Positions 15,962 to 23,799 of a DNA stretch of 64,000 nucleotides are shown piece after piece; the first letter of the stretch is position 1, and the number at the start of each line of letters is the position of its first letter. The stretch spans positions 620,001-684,000 of the forward strand of contig JACKIM010000002.1 of assembly GCA_020638465.1 (NCBI GenBank), in the 5' to 3' direction. Source of the stretch: Geminicoccaceae bacterium. GTDB lineage: Bacteria; Pseudomonadota; Alphaproteobacteria; Geminicoccales; Geminicoccaceae. The position numbers and the translations under genes are program-made. The notes under the pieces were generated by a model, which was not told the DNA's origin, did no database searches, and saw only the letters and a list, made by a program, of their open reading frames with translations.

Positions 15962-18385
15962 ATGCGTCTTCCCAGTCTACTTCGCTCGTTGCCGACCTTG
16001 GCCGTTCTTGCGGCCATGCTCCTGCTGGCAGCCTGCGACCAGTATGCTCCGCGTTCTTCGGCCGTCGAGGAAAAGATCGCAGGCACATCGTTCGAGCCTC
16101 CCGCCAGCCGCAGGGTGGCGCAGCAGCAGTCGACCCTGCCTGCAAGCGACGTGCCCGCGGGAAGTGCCAGGCCTCAGGTGTTCCTGAACGAGGGAAATCT
16201 GCGTGCGAAGGAAAACGAGGAGGTCGAGCGCGTTGCTGATGGCGTTCAGATCAATTTCGATGGCGCCGAACTGCGCGAGGTGGTGAAGGTTATCCTTGGC
16301 GACATTCTGGGTGTCACCTACACGCTGGATCCGACCTTGACGGGCCAGGTCGTTCTTTCGTCCAGCGGACCGCTGAACGACCAGCAGTTGTTGGGGGTCC
16401 TGGAGACGGCCCTGCAGATGCATGGTGCAGGGTTGTCCCGCAATCCCGACGGCAGCTATGCCGTGCTGCTGCAGGACATGGCACGCGGTCTGTCCGAGAT
16501 CACGCCGCTGGGAGGATCGTCGCCACCGCATGCCACTCCCGGCACCGGTGTCACCATCGTGCCACTGCGCTATATCGGTGCCATGGCTGCTGCCCAGTTC
16601 GTTCAGCCGTTGCTGACCCGTCCCGACCAGATACGCACCGACGACAATCGCAACCTGTTGCTGTTCGTCGGCAGCAGCGGAGAGCGACAGGCGGTACTCG
16701 ATACCCTGTCGGAGATCGACGTGAACTGGATGGCCGGTCGTTCGGTCGGAATCTTCCCGTTGAAGATGGCCTCACCCGAGGCGGTGATCCCCGAGCTGGA
16801 AGCTTTGGTCAACCCGCTGAGTGGCAATCAGACCGCCAGCGAGACGGTCCGTTTCATGCCGATGTCGCGCCTGAATGCCGTACTCGTCATCGCCAGCCAG
16901 CCGGAGCAGGTCGTCGAAGTCCAGCGATGGGTGACGCGCCTGGACCGTGGCAATGTCGTCGGTATCCAGTTCTTCGTCTATCAGCTGCAGCACGTTCCGG
17001 CGGCTGAAGTCGCCGAGATTTTGAATCAGACGTTCAGCACCTATGAACCTTCGGCGGCAAGCTCACCGTCCACCGCCACGACCATTCAGCCGCATGTTCC
17101 GGAACTCGCGGGCCCGATCGACGCAACCGACGCTCCGGGAGGCGATACCGCACCCGCCGGGGTCGACGTCACGGCAGCCGATGACATTGCCGGCGACATG
17201 TCATCCGGTGACACCAGGGCGCAAATCGGCCCCAATCTGTTGCAGGGGGTGAAGATCGTTGCCAACCCGCTCAACAATACCCTTCTGATTCGCGCGACGC
17301 CGCAAGCCTACGACATGATAGAGCAGACAGTGCGCCGTCTCGACCAGCCGCCGTTGCAGGTCCTGATCGAGGCGACGATTGCCGAGGTGACGCTCAACGA
17401 CCGGCTCCGCTACGGTGTGCAATACTACCTCAATACCGGCTCGGTGAAGGCCGGGTTCAACACGACCACGCCGACCAGCAGCGGTGTCATCGACCCGAAC
17501 CTGCTCAATCCGCTCGCACAGCTTCCCGGTTTCAACTTCGTGATGACGCCGGGGTCGTCGAATGTCACCATTGATGCATTGTCGCGAATTACCGATGTTA
17601 AGGTCCTGAGTTCGCCCTCGATCGTGGTCCAGGACAACAGCGAAGCCGTGCTCAATGTCGGCGATGAGGTTCCGATCACCACGCGAAGTGCGGTCAGTGT
17701 CGACGATACCAACGCGCCCGTGGTCAATAACATCGAATATCGCGATACCGGCGTCATTCTCGAAGTGAAGCCGCGGATCAGTTCGAACGATATCGTGGCT
17801 CTCGAAGTGGCGCAGGAGGTCTCGCGCGTGGCCAGCGAGACGACCAGTTCGGACAGTCTCACGCCGACCATTTCCCAGCGCAAGATCACCAGCCGGATCA
17901 ATGTCCAGTCCGGGCAGACTGTGGTGCTGGGCGGCCTCATCCAGGATTCGGAGAGTCGGTCGAACAACAAGGTACCCTTGCTCGGCGATATTCCCGCCGT
18001 GGGCGAACTCTTCCAATCGACCGATAATCAGGCGTCGCGAACCGAGCTCATTGTCTTCATCACACCGCAGATCATCCGCAATGCCGAGGATGCGAAGAAT
18101 GTCAGCGAGGAACTGCGTGCGCGGATGCGCTCGATGCGTCCGCTGCCGGTGGATGGGGCGGATGGCATGGGGCGCCCGCTCGACGCCGACCCGCAACCCC
18201 TGATGCAACAACCGGGGCCGGCCGTTTCGGTGGCGCCGTCGTCGGGCTACTCGGCCGGCGATCGCGGCACGGGCGAGACGGTCCCGCAAAACGGCACGGT
18301 GCCTGTCGCCAGCGATATGCCCACGCCGAGTGTCAGGCCGGTGACGGGCCACGTATTTGTACCGCGAAGTCGTCCACGCGGCTGA
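15962..18385 (+). CDS. gspD: Lipoprotein secretin, GspD type
   Basis: This 807-residue protein has a signal peptide with lipobox LLAAC (Cys25). N0/N1-type domains begin at QINFDGAELREVVKVILGDI (about 94-113). Repeated N domains follow, and a Ser/Thr/Pro/Ala linker lies at about 360-420. The secretin core holds VLIEATIAEVTLNDRLRYG, VLSSPSIVVQDNSEAVLNVG, and the signature VVLGGLIQDSESRSNNKVPLLGDIP, followed by ELIVFITPQII. It would form the outer-membrane channel of a type II secretion system. No other gsp genes are in the window, so its partners must be elsewhere. A disordered tail of about 100 residues is unusual but not rare. Confidence 0.93.
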   Translation: MRLPSLLRSLPTLAVLAAMLLLAACDQYAPRSSAVEEKIAGTSFEPPASRRVAQQQSTLPASDVPAGSARPQVFLNEGNLRAKENEEVERVADGVQINFDGAELREVVKVILGDILGVTYTLDPTLTGQVVLSSSGPLNDQQLLGVLETALQMHGAGLSRNPDGSYAVLLQDMARGLSEITPLGGSSPPHATPGTGVTIVPLRYIGAMAAAQFVQPLLTRPDQIRTDDNRNLLLFVGSSGERQAVLDTLSEIDVNWMAGRSVGIFPLKMASPEAVIPELEALVNPLSGNQTASETVRFMPMSRLNAVLVIASQPEQVVEVQRWVTRLDRGNVVGIQFFVYQLQHVPAAEVAEILNQTFSTYEPSAASSPSTATTIQPHVPELAGPIDATDAPGGDTAPAGVDVTAADDIAGDMSSGDTRAQIGPNLLQGVKIVANPLNNTLLIRATPQAYDMIEQTVRRLDQPPLQVLIEATIAEVTLNDRLRYGVQYYLNTGSVKAGFNTTTPTSSGVIDPNLLNPLAQLPGFNFVMTPGSSNVTIDALSRITDVKVLSSPSIVVQDNSEAVLNVGDEVPITTRSAVSVDDTNAPVVNNIEYRDTGVILEVKPRISSNDIVALEVAQEVSRVASETTSSDSLTPTISQRKITSRINVQSGQTVVLGGLIQDSESRSNNKVPLLGDIPAVGELFQSTDNQASRTELIVFITPQIIRNAEDAKNVSEELRARMRSMRPLPVDGADGMGRPLDADPQPLMQQPGPAVSVAPSSGYSAGDRGTGETVPQNGTVPVASDMPTPSVRPVTGHVFVPRSRPRG

Positions 18386-18406
18386 GATTCGTCGACACGG
18401 ATACGG

Positions 18407-18432
18407 GGATCGGTGTCAGTCGGCACCGATCC
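18407..18432. terminator. Candidate terminator between convergent genes
   Basis: A 9-bp stem, GGATCGGTG at 18407-18415 and CACCGATCC at 18424-18432, has an 8-nt loop and lies between the ends of gspD and the sulfotransferase-like gene, overlapping the stop codon of the latter. There is no T-tract, so confidence is limited. Confidence 0.4.
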
Positions 18433-19138
18433 TGTAGCGGCTCAGGCGCTCGTAGATCGGCATGGCCTGATCGACGAGCCTTCGCAGATTATCGGGCAGG
18501 ATGGAATGTTCTCCTGTCTCTGGCGGCGCGAATCCGGTCGACTCCCATATGGCCTTGTACCAATGCGATCCCCAGACACCGTCGTCGGGATGGGGACCGG
18601 GAGGCCATTTCAGCATGGCTGGATCGAACGCGATGCCAAGTCCCTCGCACAAGGCACCCAACACACGCTGCGGATTTGCGCGAACATCGGCCGCATCGAT
18701 GACCGGCGGTGATCGTCCCTCCAGTTCCGAGGCCCGCTCGAATATGCGTTCCTGCTCGACAAAGCCCAGGTCATCGAGCGTCGGGTCCTCGCGCTTGGCG
18801 TTGTAACTTGCGACGACCCGCGCAGGATGCCGGATGAGGAAGGCATTGCGAACCGATCCCAGCCAGCCGAGATCGAATTGCGGCAGCATGTGGTGGGTCA
18901 TGTGCTTCTGGTAGAAATGTGCCTTCGGGCCGGGGCTGGCACACTGGGCCATAACTGTTGCGGGGTCGGTCTCGCCCGCGGCAATGATCGCGTCCCGCAT
19001 CGGATGGTCGAGGCCGGTCGCCTGCAGATAGGCCGCATAGAATGGTTCATCGGCGACCGTACAATCGGTTCGTTGCGAGAAGCTGCGCATCATGGCAGTC
19101 GACAGATTGCGCGGTCCTGACCACATGGCGATATTCAT
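18416..19138 (-). CDS. Sulfotransferase-like protein
   Basis: ATG 19138 has AGGAGA upstream and gives 240 residues; the longer open frame overlaps the end of the formate dehydrogenase gene and is unlikely. MNIAMWSGPRNLSTAMMRSF matches the 5'-phosphosulfate-binding loop of PAPS-dependent sulfotransferases. RNAFLIRHPARVVASYN carries the 3'-phosphate-binding Arg/Ser region. It lies 37 nt after the formate dehydrogenase alpha stop, on the same strand, and is likely cotranscribed. Proteins of this sort are often mis-annotated and the acceptor substrate is unknown. Confidence 0.8.
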   Translation of the reverse strand: MNIAMWSGPRNLSTAMMRSFSQRTDCTVADEPFYAAYLQATGLDHPMRDAIIAAGETDPATVMAQCASPGPKAHFYQKHMTHHMLPQFDLGWLGSVRNAFLIRHPARVVASYNAKREDPTLDDLGFVEQERIFERASELEGRSPPVIDAADVRANPQRVLGALCEGLGIAFDPAMLKWPPGPHPDDGVWGSHWYKAIWESTGFAPPETGEHSILPDNLRRLVDQAMPIYERLSRYRIGAD

Positions 19139-19175
19139 GGCTCTCCTGTTGTTGTCCTTGGGTAATGTGTGGCCA

Positions 19176-21941
19176 TCAGTCGGTAGCAACGTCCTCGAAA
19201 TTTTCCAGTCTGGCGGCACAGAACTTGAATTCAGGAATCTTTCCGAACGGGTCCAGTTGCGGGTTGGTGAGCAGATTGGCAGCCGCCTCGGCAAAGCAGA
19301 ACGGGATGAACAGGACGCCCGGCGGCACATCGCGATCGGCTCGCACGGTAAGGGTTATACTGCCCCGGCGCGTGGACACATTGACCTGTGACCCGGCCCG
19401 GAGACCGCGACGGGCAAGCTCCTTCGGATTGATGCCGACAGTTGGGGAAGGTTCCAGATAGTCGAGCGTGCTGGCTCGGCGCGTCATGGCACCCGTGTGC
19501 CAGTGTTCCAGCATTCTTCCCGTCGTGAGGATGAGCGGGTAGTCGTCGTCGGGAAGCTCGTCCGGCGGCAGGACATCGGCCGGTACGATCCTTGCCCGGC
19601 CGGACGCCGTGGGGAAACTCTCGGCAAAGACGATTTCGCTGCCAGGCTGGTCGTCACCCGGACACGGATAGGTGACGGAGTCCTCACGCTCCAGCCTTGC
19701 CCAGCTGATATGACTGAGCGATGGCATGACCTGGGCCATCTCGCTGAATACCTCTGCCGGACCGGCATAATTCCAGTCCATGCCCATACCCCTGGCGACT
19801 TCCTGGATGATCCACCAGTCCTGTCGTGCATCGCCGGGAGGAGATACAACCGGATGGCCCATCTGGACCTGTCGATTGGTATTGGTGAAGGTCCCGAGCT
19901 TTTCGGCGTGGGCTGATGCCGGCAGCACGACATCGGCCTGCCAGGCCGTCTCGGTCAGGAAGATGTCCTGGACCACCAGATGTTCCAGCATGGCGAGACC
20001 CTCTCGGGCATGTTTCTGGTCGGGATCGGACATGGCCGGATTCTCGCCCTCGACATACATGGCCTTGATGGTGCCCTCATGGATCGCATTGATGATCTCC
20101 ACCACGGTCAGACCGCGCTTGTCGTCGAGCGGCGTTTCCCAGAATTCCTGCATCTGGCGGTGAATTTCCACGTTCTCCACAGACCTGTAATCGGGGAAAA
20201 CCATCGGAATGAGCCCTGCATCCGACGCACCCTGGACATTGTTCTGGCCGCGCAGCGGATGGAACCCGGTGCCCGGACGGCCGATCTGGCCCGTGATCAG
20301 CGCCAGGGTGATCAGGCAGCGGGCATTGTCGGTGCCGTGCACATGTTGGGAAACTCCCATGCCCCAGAAGATAATCGATGCCTCGGACTTCGCATAGGCC
20401 CTCGCCACCTCGCGCAGCGTCGGCGCATCGATGCCGCAGACATCGGCCATCTTTTCCGGAGAGAACGGCCTGATCCGCTCCCGCAGGAGGTCGAAACCCT
20501 CGGTCATCGCCTGAATATACTGCTCGTCGTAGAGGTTTTCCTCGATGATGGTGTAGATCATCGCGTTCAGCATCGCGACGTCGGTGCCCCCCTTGAACTG
20601 CATGTTCTTCCATGCATGGCGGGCCAGCGGCTGGCGGATCGGATCCATGATGACGAGCTTCTTGCCCTGCTTGGCAGCCTGTTTGAAATAGGTCGCCGCA
20701 ACCGGATGGTTCTGCGCCGGGCGGGCACCGATGATGATCATCAGTTCCGCATCGTTGGCAGCCATGAAGGGTGCGGAGACGGCGCCGGAGCCGACGCATT
20801 CCATCAGTGCCGCCACCGAACTTGCATGGCACAGGCGGGTGCAGTGATCGACATTGTTGGTGCCGAAGCCAGTGCGTACCAGTTTCTGGAACAGGTAGGC
20901 TTCTTCGTTGGAGCCCTTGGCCGAGCCGAAACCGGCCATGGCCGATGCACCGGCGCGGTCGCGAACCGTGCGCAGACCGCCTGCCGCGACTTCCAGGGCC
21001 TCTTCCCATGTCGCTTCGCGAAAGATGGACGACCAGTCGCCATCGGCGATCTGGATGTCCCAGCGCTTTGGCGCGTCCTTACGGCGGATGAGCGGTGTCG
21101 TCAGCCGTGCCGGGTGATGAACATAGTCGAAGCCGAAGCGCCCCTTGACGCATAGCCGGTTCTCGTTGGAGGGGCCGTTGCGGCCATCGACCATGAGAAT
21201 CCTGTCATCCTTGACATGGACCGTAGTCTGGCATCCGACGCCGCAGAACGGGCAGAGCGAGTCGACCGTGCGATCTGCCCATTGGGTCCGCTTGCCGGTA
21301 TCGTCGACGAGGGACTTTTCGATCAGGGCGCCGGTGGGACATGCCTGGACACATTCGCCACAGGCAACGCAGGTGCTTTGGCCCATGACCGAGTCGAAAT
21401 CGAACACAACCTTGGCACCATGTCCGCGATAGGCCATGCCGATGACGTCATTCACCTGGACCTCGCGGCAGGCCCGGACGCACAGTCCGCAGTGGATGCA
21501 GGCATCCAGGTTGACGGCCATCGCCACATGACTGATATCGCGTTCGGTGCGGTTGCCGGCCTCGAACCGGCTGTGCTCGATATTGAGTCGATCAGCCCAC
21601 TGCCAGAACTTGCTGTCCGGATCGGGAGAGGATTCACGCGACGGCTGGTCGGAGACGAGCAGTTCCATGACCATGGCGCGGGCCTTTTTTGCCCGTTCGC
21701 CCCGGGTTGCGACTTTCATGTCCGGGGTCGGCATGCGCATGCAGGATGCTGCCAGCGTGCGTTCGCCCTCGATTTCGACCATGCATACCCGGCAGTTGCC
21801 GTCAGCACGGTAGCCGGGCTCGGGACTGTAGCAGAGATGCGGGATCTCGATGCCCTCGCGTCGTGCCACCTGCCAGATGCTTTCGCCTGCCGCCGCCTTG
21901 ACCTCGCGGCCATCGATGGTGAAGGTGATAGTTTCGCTCAT
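19176..21941 (-). CDS. fdsA: NAD-dependent formate dehydrogenase, alpha subunit
   Basis: This 921-residue soluble molybdo/tungsto-enzyme subunit oxidises formate to CO2. Domains in order: a 2Fe-2S ferredoxin part (Cys37, 50, 53, 67), two ferredoxin-type 4Fe-4S clusters (Cys148-158 and Cys191-201), and a catalytic-domain 4Fe-4S set (Cys230, 233, 237, 264). The active-site segment is NNVDHCTRLCHASS, where Cys371-His372 align with the metal-ligating Cys-His pair of Rhodobacter FdsA. It uses Cys, not selenocysteine. It overlaps the diaphorase gene by ATGA. The maturation factor gene fdhD is not in the window. Confidence 0.95.
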   Translation of the reverse strand: MSETITFTIDGREVKAAAGESIWQVARREGIEIPHLCYSPEPGYRADGNCRVCMVEIEGERTLAASCMRMPTPDMKVATRGERAKKARAMVMELLVSDQPSRESSPDPDSKFWQWADRLNIEHSRFEAGNRTERDISHVAMAVNLDACIHCGLCVRACREVQVNDVIGMAYRGHGAKVVFDFDSVMGQSTCVACGECVQACPTGALIEKSLVDDTGKRTQWADRTVDSLCPFCGVGCQTTVHVKDDRILMVDGRNGPSNENRLCVKGRFGFDYVHHPARLTTPLIRRKDAPKRWDIQIADGDWSSIFREATWEEALEVAAGGLRTVRDRAGASAMAGFGSAKGSNEEAYLFQKLVRTGFGTNNVDHCTRLCHASSVAALMECVGSGAVSAPFMAANDAELMIIIGARPAQNHPVAATYFKQAAKQGKKLVIMDPIRQPLARHAWKNMQFKGGTDVAMLNAMIYTIIEENLYDEQYIQAMTEGFDLLRERIRPFSPEKMADVCGIDAPTLREVARAYAKSEASIIFWGMGVSQHVHGTDNARCLITLALITGQIGRPGTGFHPLRGQNNVQGASDAGLIPMVFPDYRSVENVEIHRQMQEFWETPLDDKRGLTVVEIINAIHEGTIKAMYVEGENPAMSDPDQKHAREGLAMLEHLVVQDIFLTETAWQADVVLPASAHAEKLGTFTNTNRQVQMGHPVVSPPGDARQDWWIIQEVARGMGMDWNYAGPAEVFSEMAQVMPSLSHISWARLEREDSVTYPCPGDDQPGSEIVFAESFPTASGRARIVPADVLPPDELPDDDYPLILTTGRMLEHWHTGAMTRRASTLDYLEPSPTVGINPKELARRGLRAGSQVNVSTRRGSITLTVRADRDVPPGVLFIPFCFAEAAANLLTNPQLDPFGKIPEFKFCAARLENFEDVATD

Positions 21942-23680
21942 GCCGTTTCTCCCGCGCCGGCCGTCGCCGAAAGCTCGTCCTGGAAGTGGCGAATCACCGA
22001 CAGGAGCGGGTTGGGCGCTGCCTGCCCGAGACCGCAGATGGAGGCATCCATCATCACCGTCGAGAGTTCCTCAAGAAGCTGGATGTCCCATTTGGGTTTC
22101 TGCATCAGCATGACAGCCTTCTCGGTTCCATTGCGGCAGGGCGTGCACTGGCCGCAACTTTCGTCCTCGAAGAAACGCATCAGGTTCAGCGCCACATCAC
22201 GCATGTTATCCCGGTCGGAAAGGATGACAACTGCAGCCGATCCGATGAAGCAGCCATGAGGTTGCAATGTGTCGAAATCCAGCGGGATGTCATCCTTCGA
22301 AGCAGGGAGAATTCCACCCGATGCGCCACCGGGAAGGTAGGCCTTGAATTCGTGACCTTCCTCCATGCCTCCACAATATTCGTCGATCAGCTCTCGGATG
22401 GTGATGCCTGCCGGTGCAAGTTTCACGCCGGGATCGCGGACACGGCCGGAGACGGAGAACGAACGCAGGCCCTTGCGGCCGTTGCGACCGTGGGATGAAA
22501 ACCATTTCGCACCCTTCTCGACAATATCACGCACCCAATAGAGAGTTTCTACATTGTGAGCGAGTGTTGGCTTGCCGAACAGACCGACTTCGGTAGGGAA
22601 GGGCGGCTTGTGCCGGGGCAGTCCGCGCTTGCCCTCGATGCTCTCCATCATGGCACTTTCCTCGCCGCATATGTAGGCGCCGGCGCCACGACGCAGGTGA
22701 ATCTTCACTTTGCCAGTGATTCCGCGGGATTCAATGGCCGCTATCTCGCGTTTGAGAATTTCCATGGCGGCGGGATATTCGTCACGGATGTAGATATAGA
22801 CATCCGCGATCTCGCAAGCCCAGGCGGCGATGAGCATGCCTTCGAGAAAGCGATGCGGATCGCTTTCGAGATAGTGACGATCCTTGAAGGTACCAGGTTC
22901 GCCCTCGTCGCCGTTGACCGCCATCACCCGGGGATGTTTCTGTCTGCGTACAATTTCCCATTTGAGGCCCGACTGGAAACCGGCTCCCCCCAGACCGCGC
23001 AGACCGGAATCCTTCAGTTCGGCAATGACATCCCCGGCTTTCCTTTCCCCCGCGCGGCAAGTCTCCAGCAGGGAATAGCCGCCCTTATCGCGATAGTCGC
23101 CGAGATCGACATAGTCCGGAATCAGCGTATGTACATGTCCGGCACGGACTGCCTCGATGACACCATCGGCAGTTGCATGGTCGACGAAGGCATGGCCCAC
23201 CTCGGCCACCGGTGCGGCGTCGCAACGTCCCATGCACGGAGCGCGGACCACGCGGAGCTTGCGGCCGTCGGCCTCGTCCTGCAGCGCTGTCAGCAATTGG
23301 CGCGCGCCCCTGATTTCGCAGGAGAGACTGTCGCAGACACGGATGGTCAGCTCGGCCGGGTCGGGCTCACCGTCGAGAATGATGTCGAAATGGGCATAGA
23401 ACGAGGCAACTTCATAAACTTCCGACATCGGCAGGCGCATCAGCTCGGCCAGGGCGTGAAGGTGCCTGGCATGCAGGCCCCGGAATTCGTCCTGCAGCAA
23501 ATGCAGATGCTCGATCAGGAGATCCCGCGAGCGCGGGCGCGTTCCCAGCAGATTGGCAACCTCGACGAGCGCGTGATCCTCCAGCTGCCGTCCCTTGCCA
23601 TGATCAGGTGCCTTGCGGCGGCCCGATCCGGGATGGATCCTGCGTTCCTGACCACCCGAATGCACGGTCACGCTTGCCAT
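21938..23680 (-). CDS. fdsB: Formate dehydrogenase beta subunit, fused NuoE-NuoF (FdsG-FdsB)
   Basis: ATG 23680 has GGAGAGG just upstream; the longer frame only adds that box. The product has 580 residues. The N-terminal third is NuoE/FdsG-like, with 2Fe-2S cysteines in CDSLSCEIRG and CMGRCDAAP. The rest is NuoF/FdsB-like: LRGLGGAGFQSGLKWE and NGDEGEPGTFKDR bind FMN and NADH, and ESCGQCTPCRNGTE binds a 4Fe-4S cluster. It passes electrons from the alpha subunit to NAD+. The fusion matches the two-subunit layout known for Methylobacterium FDH1, a tungsten enzyme, so metal choice is open. Confidence 0.93.
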   Translation of the reverse strand: MASVTVHSGGQERRIHPGSGRRKAPDHGKGRQLEDHALVEVANLLGTRPRSRDLLIEHLHLLQDEFRGLHARHLHALAELMRLPMSEVYEVASFYAHFDIILDGEPDPAELTIRVCDSLSCEIRGARQLLTALQDEADGRKLRVVRAPCMGRCDAAPVAEVGHAFVDHATADGVIEAVRAGHVHTLIPDYVDLGDYRDKGGYSLLETCRAGERKAGDVIAELKDSGLRGLGGAGFQSGLKWEIVRRQKHPRVMAVNGDEGEPGTFKDRHYLESDPHRFLEGMLIAAWACEIADVYIYIRDEYPAAMEILKREIAAIESRGITGKVKIHLRRGAGAYICGEESAMMESIEGKRGLPRHKPPFPTEVGLFGKPTLAHNVETLYWVRDIVEKGAKWFSSHGRNGRKGLRSFSVSGRVRDPGVKLAPAGITIRELIDEYCGGMEEGHEFKAYLPGGASGGILPASKDDIPLDFDTLQPHGCFIGSAAVVILSDRDNMRDVALNLMRFFEDESCGQCTPCRNGTEKAVMLMQKPKWDIQLLEELSTVMMDASICGLGQAAPNPLLSVIRHFQDELSATAGAGETA

Positions 23681-23799
23681 GCTGCCTCTCCTCACGATTT
23701 TCCGAACAGGTATGCTGTGCTGTTTCGCTGGATAGCGAATGTGTAGGATCCATCACGCCGACGGCGTAGTCCATTGTAGTCGATTTGAAAGAACTGCCC

